A DNA stretch of 64,000 nucleotides. Origin: Phocaeicola vulgatus ATCC 8482. Its GTDB lineage: Bacteria > Bacteroidota > Bacteroidia > Bacteroidales > Bacteroidaceae. Below the pieces are notes generated by a model. The model ran no database searches and was not told the DNA's origin. It was given only the letters and a program-made list of their open reading frames with translations. Shown one piece after another: positions 53,666 to 64,000 of this stretch (the stretch's first letter is position 1; each line of letters begins with the position of its first letter). The translations under genes and the position numbers were made by a program. The DNA lies in assembly GCF_000012825.1 (NCBI RefSeq), contig NC_009614.1, positions 1,798,001 through 1,862,000 on the forward strand, given 5' to 3'.

Positions 53666-56239
53666 TTAAACTGCTGCATTAACTGTGATTTCTACAGGTA
53701 CAGTTACATTTACTGTTTCACCCTTGGAATTCTTCACATTTGTGAATGTCAATTTAATGGTAACCTTTGTTGACTGAGAAATCATAGTATTCGCAGTTGT
53801 AATCTTGATATCATAACGTGTTACATTATTCGGATTATCAGCAGTTCCAATATTAACTGTACGTTTTACAAGTTCTGCACTCTTAATCAAGTCGTTTCCT
53901 TCTGTTATCGTTACAGTAGAATTGTTATCTACAGTGTAAGCATCTCCTGCGAAATCTATCAGTTTGTAAGTCAAAGCACCAGAAGCAGCGTTTCTGTAGT
54001 CATAAACTGTTACTGATTTGCCGGCACACATTACTGCTACATTACCGATAACGATGTCATCACCCTTAAGAGTAGCGAAGTTAACTTTCAAGTTTTCGAT
54101 ACCATAAGTACGGGATGTCTTTTCTTCGCTTGCATTCTCAGCGTAAGAAGTATCAGTTCCCAAGAAGCTAATCTTCAGGTTTTTAATAGTATAAACTGTG
54201 TTCTTCTTACCGTCATCCTTTAAGGTTACAACACCATTTTCGATCTTAATCTTGTCATTACCTGTTGCCGGTGCGGCATTTTCTGTAACCAAAGTAGCGT
54301 TAGCACCTTTGAAGAAGGTATTCAATGTAATGCTATTTTGCTCTACAACTTTCAATACGCCATTGCTATAGTATTGAGCATCCCATGTAACGTGGCTGTT
54401 AATTTCTTCTGCAGTCGGTTTCGCGATAGTAAACGGAATTTCGACAGTCTGACGCAGATTGCCCTTCTTGTCCTTCATTTCGATAACAGCTTTCAATGTA
54501 CCATTGCCCAAAGTAATACCTGCATATTCTTCACTAAACTGAATCTTCACTTTAGAGAAGTTAGACATATTAACCTTACCATTGTCATTGCTGTTGTTAG
54601 CATTCAAAAGAATAGCGGTCTTAAACAATTTGGCTGTTACATCGATTCCGTCTTCTTTTACAGATTCGCCATATTCATTCAGCTCATCCCAAATCAGTTT
54701 CACATTGTTTGTGAAGTTTGCCATATCATCATTCCATACCAGACGGTCACCGGCTGTAGGAGCAACTTTTGCAAAGTAAGGAGCAAAGTCTGCAATGATG
54801 AATTGGTTAGCAATCTTTTGTCCGGCTGCGTTTGTGTAAGTAGCAACTGCGTTATGAGCTTGTTCTGCTAATATGATTTCAGTTGTTTCAGGAGCTTCTT
54901 TACCAAAGGTTACAGTTACAGGGGCACTAGTCACAACCATAGCCGTGTTTGTTACCTGGCGAACAGTAAATTTCACTGCTTGGCCTTTGATAGTTTCCTT
55001 GTATGAGAAAGTCATACCATCAATAGAAATACCATATCTTACAGAGTCAGCTTTGGCTTCATCGTCTGCCATGACCAAATATGAATCGTAGATGCCTCCG
55101 GCTTCTTCAGGAACAATTGTTACAGGTTCTCCTATAGATTCAACAGGAATAGTTCTGTCTTTGAATGTAGCACCGTTTTTATTATTAGCTGGCTTCAATT
55201 CTACACCATAATTATAAATTGAGCGTACATTTTCGCTAGCAACCAGTGATAGTGCTTTTCCTTTAATGTTTTTCTCATAGGTTTTCATTTCAGCAGGAGT
55301 CATATCCTTTAATGAATAAGGAATTGCAAAAACGCCACTTTCTGAAATAGCTCTGCTGTTGTTGATGGCATCATTGGTAGGAACAGGAGTACCGAATACA
55401 ACCGGAGCTTCGTCACCTTTCGTGTTAACCAACTTAAAGTTCAGTTTAGAGATGTCGTAATTAGAAGGAACGACTTGTACATAAACATAGTCTTGGTTGG
55501 CAGTCAACATATATTGCCCCTTAGCCGGCATAGCCTTGCTTCCATCCCATGTAGCTTCTTTAACTTGACCCTCTTTATTTGTTGTGTGCAGACCATTGAA
55601 ACGATGGTAATTAATGTCTAAATTTTCACCAAGGACTACAATCTGACCTAGATCGGCAGCCATCGGCAGGCGAATCTCCAATGGTTCTTTACCATTTTCA
55701 TCATAAATCACCAAGATGTTGTAGTTTGGATCTGTAGGATCAGTATAGTAGAAAGGAATATTTGCAGCAGGAGCGGTAGCGCCGGCAAATTCTTCAAATT
55801 CTGTACCGTTCCACAAATACCACTTGCCGTTTTCCTTTTTCACTTCAGGCTGAGCATCCTTGCCCGGTTCACCCTGTGCGCCGTCCTGGCCTACAGCTTT
55901 AACGGTAGTCTTCTCACCGTTGCATACCCAAAAACCATCTTCCGAGATAGTCCATTCTGTACCTGCAGCACCTGCTTCACCGTCCTTACCGTTGGTAATG
56001 GTGTAGCTGCTACCGTCATTGAAAGCAACAGTGAAACCGCCTGTGGCAGGAGTTACAGAAGTAATCCAGTTGGCAGCATTGATTTTTGCTTCCAGGTCTT
56101 TGATTTGACTTTCGATGCCATCCACGCGTGAAGTCAGCTCGTCAATGTCATCATCGTAGTCTTTACAAGACACAAATGTTCCTGTTGACGAAACCATTAA
56201 GGCTCCGAACAGGATTGCACTTAAAAACTTTTTGTTCAT
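53666..56239 (-). CDS. Large surface lipoprotein with DUF4988-type N-terminus and collagen-like segment
   Basis: 857 residues. Lipoprotein signal (FGALMVSSTGTFVSC, C25) followed by KDYDDD, which fits surface export in Bacteroides. A short coiled coil follows (DDIDELTSRVDGIESQIKDLEAKI), then the DUF4988 pattern NWITSVTPATGGFTVAFNDGSSYTITNGKDGEAG and collagen-like Gly-X-Y runs (GQDGAQGEPGKDAQ) around WYLWNGTEF. The rest (about 200-857) is a series of beta-sandwich-like domains without catalytic motifs. The C-terminal half is homologous to the gene at the left edge of the window. It lies 72 bp behind the AraC-type gene with no -7 box between, so both probably depend on the promoter region at 56836-57041. 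Confidence 0.85.
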   Translation of the reverse strand: MNKKFLSAILFGALMVSSTGTFVSCKDYDDDIDELTSRVDGIESQIKDLEAKINAANWITSVTPATGGFTVAFNDGSSYTITNGKDGEAGAAGTEWTISEDGFWVCNGEKTTVKAVGQDGAQGEPGKDAQPEVKKENGKWYLWNGTEFEEFAGATAPAANIPFYYTDPTDPNYNILVIYDENGKEPLEIRLPMAADLGQIVVLGENLDINYHRFNGLHTTNKEGQVKEATWDGSKAMPAKGQYMLTANQDYVYVQVVPSNYDISKLNFKLVNTKGDEAPVVFGTPVPTNDAINNSRAISESGVFAIPYSLKDMTPAEMKTYEKNIKGKALSLVASENVRSIYNYGVELKPANNKNGATFKDRTIPVESIGEPVTIVPEEAGGIYDSYLVMADDEAKADSVRYGISIDGMTFSYKETIKGQAVKFTVRQVTNTAMVVTSAPVTVTFGKEAPETTEIILAEQAHNAVATYTNAAGQKIANQFIIADFAPYFAKVAPTAGDRLVWNDDMANFTNNVKLIWDELNEYGESVKEDGIDVTAKLFKTAILLNANNSNDNGKVNMSNFSKVKIQFSEEYAGITLGNGTLKAVIEMKDKKGNLRQTVEIPFTIAKPTAEEINSHVTWDAQYYSNGVLKVVEQNSITLNTFFKGANATLVTENAAPATGNDKIKIENGVVTLKDDGKKNTVYTIKNLKISFLGTDTSYAENASEEKTSRTYGIENLKVNFATLKGDDIVIGNVAVMCAGKSVTVYDYRNAASGALTYKLIDFAGDAYTVDNNSTVTITEGNDLIKSAELVKRTVNIGTADNPNNVTRYDIKITTANTMISQSTKVTIKLTFTNVKNSKGETVNVTVPVEITVNAAV

Positions 56240-56311
56240 AATAGAAAAACTTTAAATTTATAAATTTAAAAAACTAAAATTGGTTATACATACCATTTAT
56301 TATAAAAGGGC

Positions 56312-56797
56312 TTAATTGTTTTCCTCCTGTTTCAGCGGATTCCTCTCGTGTGCTACATACTGCCGGGGCGTCATGCCCGTCACTTTTCCGAACGCCACAT
56401 AGAAAGGGCTTTTCGAACCGAAGCCGCTGCGTACGGGAACTTCCTCTATGGGGCATCGTCCGCTGCGGAGCAGCTCTTTGGCGTATTCCACTCGGTAAGT
56501 GTTTACTAGTTCTTTCAGGTTGCAGCCGAAATAGCGGTTCACCACATTACTTAAATAAGTCTGGTTTGTCTCCAGCATCGCACTCAGTGTCTTCAGCGAA
56601 AGAGAGGAATCGAGGAATACTTGACGCACTTCCATCAGGTATAATATACCTTTATATATAAGAGCGTCTATCCGGCGGACGTCCGTCCGCAACGCAAACT
56701 CCTTCTCCCATCGGCGAGAGGCGGCACGATAGAGCAAAGTCTTTTGGCGCACCGAAGTGTAGCGGGTCTTTTTACGTCGCAGAAACAGGTATTCCAT
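56312..56797 (-). CDS. AraC-type DNA-binding protein
   Basis: 161 residues. An AraC/XylS double helix-turn-helix domain occupies about 55-155: SLKTLSAMLETNQTYLSNVVNRYFGCNLKELVNTYRVEYAKELL and the second helix pair VPVRSGFGSKSPFYVAFGKVTGMTPRQYV, a classic AraC signature. The N-terminal part is short and Arg/Lys-rich (YLFLRRKKTRYTSVRQK) without an effector-binding domain, so the protein is smaller than most of the family. It precedes the surface lipoprotein gene by 72 bp and is directly downstream of the candidate invertible promoter; it may regulate that gene or its own transcript. Confidence 0.85.
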   Translation of the reverse strand: MEYLFLRRKKTRYTSVRQKTLLYRAASRRWEKEFALRTDVRRIDALIYKGILYLMEVRQVFLDSSLSLKTLSAMLETNQTYLSNVVNRYFGCNLKELVNTYRVEYAKELLRSGRCPIEEVPVRSGFGSKSPFYVAFGKVTGMTPRQYVAHERNPLKQEENN

Positions 56798-56826
56798 TCA
56801 ATTCTTTTTTCGTTTTTTATTTGCTT

Positions 56827-56861
56827 ATTTTGTCGATCTCTTAGTAAGAGATCGACAAAAT
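56827..56861. repeat. Left inverted-repeat site of a candidate invertible promoter
   Basis: Perfect palindrome: 17-bp arms around a central G. Its core ATCTCTTAGTAAGAGAT (56836-56852) is the exact reverse complement of the core at 57025-57041; only the central base gives it a direction. Confidence 0.85.
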
Positions 56862-57041
56862 AGATGTAATATGCATAAAATCAAATAATTAAATCAGTGA
56901 GAAGTGGGCTGTTGAGAGAAAGATTAAATAAGAAAAAAGGCTTTTTTTTGCTTTAGATCGTATTTTTTTAATGAAAAGTGTATTAGTTATCAAAACTTTC
57001 CTTATTTTTGCACGAGAATTATATATCTCTTACTAAGAGAT
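56836..57041. other. Candidate invertible promoter segment
   Basis: 206 bp bounded by a 17-bp perfect inverted repeat, with centres 189 bp apart, the size class of Bacteroides invertible promoters. The one -7 box inside (57003-57010) points right, away from the AraC and surface-protein genes. No -7 box for those genes lies between the left repeat and 56797. Inversion would put the box at about 56867-56874 on the minus strand, some 60-70 bp before the AraC start. Confidence 0.65.
57003..57010 (+). promoter_or_regulatory. -7 box inside the candidate invertible segment
   Basis: TATTTTTG matches TAnnTTTG, with no good -33. In the present orientation transcription would start near 57017 and run right. 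Confidence 0.5.
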
Positions 57042-57047
57042 ATATAA
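57019..57047. repeat. Right inverted-repeat site of the candidate invertible promoter
   Basis: Perfect palindrome with 14-bp arms around a central C; core ATCTCTTACTAAGAGAT (57025-57041). Outer arms differ from those of the left site. Confidence 0.85.
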
Positions 57048-57148
57048 AAACCTATCTTGTATTTTGTAGCCTAAACAGGTAAAAATCAATTATTTATCTC
57101 TTCGTTTTATTATATACTTGGGCGCAGAATGTAACTCATGTGTCAGAA

Positions 57149-57292
57149 ATGAGTACCGCTTTGTACTTTATTATATGGCGTATGATTTTTTCTATCGGCA
57201 TCCAGAATTCATGGAGAAGTTGGAATAATGCTGGACGGAATGAAGATGAATGTGTCAAAACCAAAATGACAGCTTTGAAAAGTTACAGATAG
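57149..57292 (+). CDS. Doubtful 47-aa ORF between the candidate inverton and a terminator
   Basis: MSTALYFIIWRMIFSIGIQN to TALKSYR: a hydrophobic N-terminus and a polar, basic C-terminus; not recognised. It lies between the right-pointing -7 box and the hairpin at 57308-57352, so a transcript covering it is plausible. The ORF itself could be incidental. Confidence 0.25.
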   Translation: MSTALYFIIWRMIFSIGIQNSWRSWNNAGRNEDECVKTKMTALKSYR

Positions 57293-57307
57293 TAATTATA
57301 ACGCGTA

Positions 57308-57352
57308 AAAGGGTCGTATCAAACTCTGTATTGAGTAATGATACGATCCTTT
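57308..57352 (+). terminator. Terminator-like hairpin
   Basis: AAAGGGTCGTATCA (57308-57321) and TGATACGATCCTTT (57339-57352), 13 of 14 pairs, followed by CTTTAGTCTTTT. It would end a transcript started in the invertible segment. From here to the MFS stop at 57502 nothing else is recognised. Confidence 0.6.
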
Positions 57353-57501
57353 CTTTAGTCTTTTAGGATGCTCAAATTTCAGATTATAAGTTCATGTTTT
57401 CAAAAACAAAGTTTTGACACCGCGGAGTGAATTTCAGTTTCGGGAAACAGAACATTGAACGGTGGTGATGGAATGAGCATATATTACTTTCGGGAAACGC
57501 T

Positions 57502-58857
57502 TTACCTCTCTTTGATAATACTTACACAGCCGGCACCGATAATCAGGAACACTCCAGCCAATACCAGCATGTTTACTTCCGGAGCGACACTACCCGGACT
57601 GGTAAACATCTTCAGTACGATACCTCCTAAAGAAGCTGCGACAATCTGTGGAACACAAATAGTTCCATTGAATAATCCCAGATAGGTTCCCATATGTCCT
57701 CCTGTTAATGCATTGGTCAGAATGGTAAAGGGAAGGGCCAGCATGGCTGCCCATGCGCAACCTATCAGGATGAAGGATGCAAATAAAGCATATTGATTAT
57801 GGATAAAGAAAATGGAGATGAATCCAATGCCTCCCAATACCAGACTGAGTACGTAGGCAAGTTTGCGGTTCTGAATCATCGGGATGATCGTTGCCCAAAT
57901 AACGGAACCGATGGCTTGGACAGCAAATAAGATCCCGACCCAATCTCCTGCTGTCTGGTATTGTGCGGATTGTGTATCCAGTACCACTCTGGAAACACCG
58001 TTTGTCATGGTTGTTATGACCGGTGTGTCGAACACATTCAAAGCAACTGTTCCATTGGTGTAAGTCCACATGAACATGAAGGCTGCCCAGCAGAAAAATT
58101 GTACCAGTCCTACTGTCCAAAAGGCTTTGGGAGCCTTGACCAGCAATTTGAACATATTTGTCTTTTCTTTTTTGCTTTCATGGGTGATGCCATGATATGC
58201 TGCATATTCTTCGGGAGGAAATTCCTTTACTTTGGCCGAAGTATAGATCACGCATAGAATCAGTATCAATGCGCCGATGTAGAAAGAATAGATGACAGAG
58301 TCGGGAATAACACCTTTGGGAGCAATATTACTGATGCCGATGGCGGCAAAAATAAACGGGAAAAGATATCCTGCCAGACTGCCGGCATTACAGAGAAAAC
58401 TCTGAATGGAGTAAGCCAGTCCTTTTTGTTTTTCATTCACCATATCGCCCACCATCATCTTGAAGGGCTGCATGGCCATATTGATAGAGGTATCAAGGAA
58501 CATCAGTGATATCAGACCGAATACCATAGCTGCACTGACTGTCATTCCGAAACTACCTGCATTAGGGAGCAGGCACATGACGCAGACAGCAACCAGAGCT
58601 CCTGCAAACAGATAGGGGATACGCCGTCCGAAACGCGTCCAAGTGCGGTCACTCAGTGCGCCTATGATGGGTTGGACGATGATTCCTGCCAGCGGAGGTA
58701 ATATCCAAAAATAGCTTAAACTGTGTGGGTCTGCTCCCAAAGTGGAAAAGATACGGCTGATATTCGCGCTTTGCAAAGCGTAGGCTATCTGCACGCCAAA
58801 GAATCCGAAACTAATATTCCATAGTTTCCAGAAACCTAAATCGGGAATTTTTTTCAT
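57502..58857 (-). CDS. MFS transporter, probable maltose/oligosaccharide uptake
   Basis: 451 residues, twelve TM segments. N-terminal FWKLWNISFGFFGVQIAYALQSANISRIFSTLGADPHSLSYFWILPPLAGIIVQPIIGALSDRTWTRFGRRIPYL is the pattern of SLC45-like/GPH-type sugar transporters in Bacteroides. The second-half signature GGIGFISIFFIHNQYALFASFILIGCAWAAMLALPFTI fits the same group. It follows malQ on the same strand by 73 bp, with a strong stem-loop in that gap, which suggests transport of maltose or glucose oligomers across the inner membrane for MalQ. The substrate is inferred from context. Confidence 0.8.
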   Translation of the reverse strand: MKKIPDLGFWKLWNISFGFFGVQIAYALQSANISRIFSTLGADPHSLSYFWILPPLAGIIVQPIIGALSDRTWTRFGRRIPYLFAGALVAVCVMCLLPNAGSFGMTVSAAMVFGLISLMFLDTSINMAMQPFKMMVGDMVNEKQKGLAYSIQSFLCNAGSLAGYLFPFIFAAIGISNIAPKGVIPDSVIYSFYIGALILILCVIYTSAKVKEFPPEEYAAYHGITHESKKEKTNMFKLLVKAPKAFWTVGLVQFFCWAAFMFMWTYTNGTVALNVFDTPVITTMTNGVSRVVLDTQSAQYQTAGDWVGILFAVQAIGSVIWATIIPMIQNRKLAYVLSLVLGGIGFISIFFIHNQYALFASFILIGCAWAAMLALPFTILTNALTGGHMGTYLGLFNGTICVPQIVAASLGGIVLKMFTSPGSVAPEVNMLVLAGVFLIIGAGCVSIIKER

Positions 58858-58894
58858 GGTATGTGTGTTATTGATTATCGTTGGGGTAGGGAGT

Positions 58895-58925
58895 CACCAC
58901 AGACAGCCCCAGGCTGTCTGTGGTG
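58895..58925 (-). repeat. Perfect stem-loop between malQ and the MFS gene
   Basis: CACCACAGACAGCC (58895-58908), loop CCA, GGCTGTCTGTGGTG (58912-58925): 14 of 14 pairs. No T run on either side, so it is not a classic terminator; it may stabilise or process the malQ mRNA. Confidence 0.85.
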
Positions 58926-58930
58926 GATGG

Positions 58931-61609
58931 TTAGAATCTGCCGGTGGTGTCAATCATCTCTACCAGCTTTTCATTGAACTTCTTGTTCTTTATCAGTTCT
59001 TCCAAAGTGAGATGCATACGATATCTCCAGTAATGTCTTGGATTGGCAGGTACGTTGATACGTTCCGCGTTCACATCGGGATAGCGGATTTCTTCGTCTA
59101 TTGACAGCCAGTCCTGAAAGGACAGGATGCACAGCAATGACGGACATTCCAGATGGTGGCGTACTATTTCCTCGCAAACCCATCCCGGGGCTGAAACCGG
59201 AACTTCTCCCCAGTGTCCCATTACATGGTTGTAGTAGCGGCAGGTCTGTTCGTAATCTTCTTCCCACCATCCCCGCAGAGTAGACATGTCATGAGTGGAA
59301 ATAGTACAGACCGAGCGGTACGGATATTCCCACACGTGACCGAACTCGTGTTTGGGATTCTTGGGCATACGTTGGATTTCCAGGCTGAGTATTTGCAACT
59401 GGTCCATTACCCAAGGCACACAGTCGGGAACCATTCCTAAATCCTCTCCGCACACCAGCATAGAAGTGGCTTGTGTCAGGATAGGCAGCTTTTTCATCGC
59501 TTCCTGATACCAGAACTGGTTATGGCGTTGGTAATAATAATGATTATACAGACGGTTGAAAGCATCTTTCTCCTTCCAGTCGAGGCGCCCGAAGATGAAA
59601 TCATTCTGAACGGCAATTCTTGGATGATACATGGAGGGGTGCTTGCGGTCGGGAACAAATAATACATTGCTTATCAAGGCATATACTCCCTCGCGTATAT
59701 GGATACTTTCTTCATCTTTCTTATCGGAGAAATAAGCCTCCACTTTGCGTTGGGTATCATATTCCGGGCGCATTTCATAAATGTCATCGTGAGCATGCTG
59801 TACGAATGTTTCTTTTACAAAGGCAGCTTTGTCACCAAACATCTTGTTTAGCATCTCTTCATTGATGAACGGTTTGGTCATGAAGTCCTTTTGGAACGGC
59901 AGCCCGTAACTTTGAATTTCGTCCACACTCATAGGCAATGCCGGTACAAACTGTCCCAGCAAACCATGTACCGAATGAGATGGGATTTCCCAGATACGGA
60001 AGAAACCAAGAATATGGTCTATGCGGTAAGCTGTGAAATACTCTGCCATTTTGCGGAAACGCTTCTGCCACCATTGGTAGTTGTCTTGTTCCATTACCTC
60101 CCAATTATAGGTGGGAAAGCCCCAGTTCTGTCCGTTCACGGAGAATGCGTCGGGTGGCGCGCCTGCCTGACCGTTCATGTTGAAATAATACGGCTCAATC
60201 CATGCCTCCACACTGTTGCGGCTGATGCCGATAGGGATATCACCTTTAAAGATAATACCTTTTTCGCGGGCATAGTTTCCTGCATCAAGTAATTGGATAT
60301 GTAAATGGTACTGTGTGTAGTAGTAAAAGGCGATTTCTTCATAACAAGAGCTGTCCGGTGCGCATAAGGCTGCTATTTCTTCTGCCTTGTACTCTGTATG
60401 CTCAGGCCATTGGCTGAAATCCGGAGTGCCATACAGATCTCTTAGATAGCTGAATGCGGCGTATGGCAGCAGCCAATGTTCATTTTCTTCAAAGAATTTT
60501 TTGAATTCGGCCGAAGCCAGCACTTTCCTTCCGGTTTGTTGGAACATCACTTTCAAATAGGCACGTTTGGCATTGTTCACCGCTTCATAATCTATTTGGG
60601 GAAGAGCGTTCAATTCTTGCCGGCGGGCTTCAAAAACAGCCAGCGCTTCCTTATCCTTCATCTTACCCAGCTGGTTCAGGTCAATATACATCGGGTGGAA
60701 TGCATAAATGGAAATGCTGTTGTAGGGATAAGAATCCATCCAGGTATGGGTAATGGTCGTATCGTTGATAGGGAGGATTTGTACAGCTTGCTGGTGGGTC
60801 TTTGCCGCCCAGTCTATCAGTTTCTTCAAATCTCCGAAATCTCCTACTCCAAAACTTTTCTCACTGCGGAGAGAAAATACAGGGATAGCTGTTCCCGCCA
60901 CCTTACGGGCCGATGAAGTGAAATGAACTTCAGTTTCCGGTGTCAGGTAAATTTCTCCTTTTTTTAATTCCGGATTATTAAGCATCCGGTTGTCGTGGTT
61001 CTCCCATTCCTCTACCTGCTTGCTGTCGGCGTTGCAGGCTACGAACTTATAACTTAGCGGAAACTCCAAAGTAGAAACATTCAGTGTGATGGTCCACTCG
61101 TTCGGTTGTATTTCTTCCATCAGGACCGTCTTTTGAATATCCCAATTGCCTAAAGCCGGGCAATCTCCGCTGATAGCCAGCACTTGACGCTTATGATGCA
61201 GACAAGGGCATAAGGCCCGGAAAGTAATGCTTCCATCGGCGCTTGCTGTGACTTTTATAGTTGTCTCAGACTGATAATCACCACTGAAGGCGGAACTGTA
61301 TAAGTAAGATTCAGCCGGAAGGTCTTTCCAGAAATCATTTAATATGTAGTGGCAGTTTTTCTTTTTTCCGGGGCAAAACAAATGAGCCATGGTTCCGCTT
61401 TCACGGCGGATGCACTGTCCGTCACGATATACTCCATAGCGGTAGGAAACAGGCACGCATGCAGGGAGGTCCGGCATTTCAGCTTCACCTTCCCAATGTT
61501 CCCCGTTTGGAGTGCGAAGGATGATAGGTTCACTATTGTTTCCGTCCAGTATCACCCCCAGTTCTTCTCCCCAGGCTGTACGGTATTCAATTCGAAATGT
61601 GAGTTTCAT
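58931..61609 (-). CDS. malQ: 4-alpha-glucanotransferase MalQ (GH77) with N-terminal CBM20-like domains
   Basis: 892 residues. It transfers glucan chains between maltooligosaccharides in the cytoplasm. Two N-terminal starch-binding domains (about 1-100, LTFRIEYRTAWGEELGVIL; about 115-225, VLAISGDCPALGNWDIQKTVLM) precede the GH77 domain (230-890). Nucleophile in FRIDHILGFFRIWE, acid/base in CGEDLGMVPDCV, and third Asp in TISTHDMSTLRGWW. This long form resembles plant DPE2 and Bacteroides enzymes rather than the shorter E. coli MalQ. No signal peptide. It heads the malQ-MFS pair. Confidence 0.94.
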   Translation of the reverse strand: MKLTFRIEYRTAWGEELGVILDGNNSEPIILRTPNGEHWEGEAEMPDLPACVPVSYRYGVYRDGQCIRRESGTMAHLFCPGKKKNCHYILNDFWKDLPAESYLYSSAFSGDYQSETTIKVTASADGSITFRALCPCLHHKRQVLAISGDCPALGNWDIQKTVLMEEIQPNEWTITLNVSTLEFPLSYKFVACNADSKQVEEWENHDNRMLNNPELKKGEIYLTPETEVHFTSSARKVAGTAIPVFSLRSEKSFGVGDFGDLKKLIDWAAKTHQQAVQILPINDTTITHTWMDSYPYNSISIYAFHPMYIDLNQLGKMKDKEALAVFEARRQELNALPQIDYEAVNNAKRAYLKVMFQQTGRKVLASAEFKKFFEENEHWLLPYAAFSYLRDLYGTPDFSQWPEHTEYKAEEIAALCAPDSSCYEEIAFYYYTQYHLHIQLLDAGNYAREKGIIFKGDIPIGISRNSVEAWIEPYYFNMNGQAGAPPDAFSVNGQNWGFPTYNWEVMEQDNYQWWQKRFRKMAEYFTAYRIDHILGFFRIWEIPSHSVHGLLGQFVPALPMSVDEIQSYGLPFQKDFMTKPFINEEMLNKMFGDKAAFVKETFVQHAHDDIYEMRPEYDTQRKVEAYFSDKKDEESIHIREGVYALISNVLFVPDRKHPSMYHPRIAVQNDFIFGRLDWKEKDAFNRLYNHYYYQRHNQFWYQEAMKKLPILTQATSMLVCGEDLGMVPDCVPWVMDQLQILSLEIQRMPKNPKHEFGHVWEYPYRSVCTISTHDMSTLRGWWEEDYEQTCRYYNHVMGHWGEVPVSAPGWVCEEIVRHHLECPSLLCILSFQDWLSIDEEIRYPDVNAERINVPANPRHYWRYRMHLTLEELIKNKKFNEKLVEMIDTTGRF

Positions 61610-61640
61610 GTTATTATTCGAGTTAAATGGTTTAATGTCC

Positions 61641-61648
61641 CAAAATTA
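61641..61648 (-). promoter_or_regulatory. -7 box for malQ
   Basis: TAATTTTG on the minus strand, about 32 bp upstream of the malQ start. The SusR-type block seen before susA and susC is absent. From 61649 to 61847 nothing further is recognised. Confidence 0.4.
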
Positions 61649-61847
61649 AGACTTTCTGGCAGAATATCGTCTTTCATCCAATTAATTTATAAGAAAAATG
61701 AATGAGGTTATGTTTGTTACCGGCGGTGAACTATTACAATTTCTGCCCATTTCATCGAAAAAAAGAGTCGGTATGAGTATCTGTTTCTTCGGGCATTTAA
61801 AGGAGGAAAAATATAAATGGGGTCAGGTTGGTTTTCATTGATAAAAA

Positions 61848-61880
61848 AGCCCCGATCCAGAGAAAAGCAGGATCGGGGCT
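61848..61880 (-). terminator. Terminator of gyrB
   Basis: AGCCCCGATCC (61848-61858) and GGATCGGGGCT (61870-61880), 11 of 11 pairs; followed on the minus strand by TTTTTAT. It lies 57 bp past the gyrB stop. Confidence 0.85.
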
Positions 61881-61936
61881 ACCTCAAATTGTAAGATGTG
61901 AGGATGGATTTTGATTAAAAAATAATGAATGAAAAA

Positions 61937-63931
<1,995 letters not shown>

Positions 63932-63932
63932 T

Positions 63933-63940
63933 CAAAGATA
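63933..63940 (-). promoter_or_regulatory. -7 box for gyrB
   Basis: TATCTTTG on the minus strand, about 32 bp upstream of the gyrB start. Confidence 0.5.
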
Positions 63941-64000
63941 CGAAAAATTGCTGAGACAGGCAGCTTTTGTGGACTAAAAAACGTAAAAAAGAGGGGATTG

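Noticed and set aside
55850-55990. Collagen-like Gly-X-Y stretch as a sign of a collagen-binding or phage tail protein
   Set aside because: Short Gly-X-Y runs are common next to DUF4988-type N-termini in Bacteroides lipoproteins and do not show a function.

Overview
The window looks like chromosomal DNA from a gut Bacteroidales bacterium, probably Bacteroides or Phocaeicola. The evidence is SusC/SusD pairs, a starch-utilisation (Sus) locus in Bacteroides gene order, -7 boxes of the Bacteroidetes type (TAnnTTTG), lipoproteins with acidic residues after the lipid-bearing Cys, and weak Shine-Dalgarno signals. Species is not resolved. No tRNA, rRNA or CRISPR array was seen. Positions of motifs were read by eye; no database search or folding program was run.

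Layout. (1) 1-3.9 kb: the 3' end of a large surface-protein gene, then a compact AT-rich operon: a 53-aa coiled-coil ORF, a two-TM membrane protein, a radical SAM enzyme and a small peptide carrying two copies of GAGSKGLFS. I read this as an undescribed ribosomal-peptide (RiPP) type cassette and the best candidate for a new system. (2) 4.1-5.7 kb: an AraJ-like exporter and a small membrane protein. (3) 5.7-16.1 kb: rimP-nusA-infB with a promoter and a terminator-like hairpin in the leader, then cvpA and sufBCDS. (4) 16.1-18.7 kb: an IS1182-type element and an 800-bp gene-poor stretch rich in inverted repeats. (5) 18.7-32 kb: a GNAT gene and a polysaccharide utilisation locus (regulator, SusC, SusD, split LysO, GH2, GH63). 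(6) 32-41 kb: rnhB, fucP-fucI-fucR, gpmI, a YkgJ/DUF3109-type protein and an OprO/P-type porin. (7) 41-53.2 kb: susE-D-C, susB-A and divergent susR. (8) 53.2-57.4 kb: a second surface lipoprotein, homologous to the one at the left edge, preceded by an AraC-type gene and by a 206-bp segment bounded by a 17-bp inverted repeat, which looks like an invertible promoter now pointing away from the two genes. (9) 57.5-64 kb: a maltose-type MFS transporter, malQ and gyrB.

How the genes work together. SusR should sense maltose and switch on susAB and susCDE; both promoters share a -7 box and an upstream AT-rich block at identical spacing. Imported maltodextrins would be cut by SusA/SusB, taken into the cytoplasm (the MFS protein is a candidate) and processed by MalQ. 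The GH2/GH63 locus may remove glucose and then galactose from a host glycan; the GH63-GH2-LysO combination would fit the Glc-alpha-1,2-Gal-hydroxylysine unit of collagen, which is a hypothesis only. The suf genes build Fe-S clusters. The inverted-repeat segment would put a surface antigen under phase-variable control.
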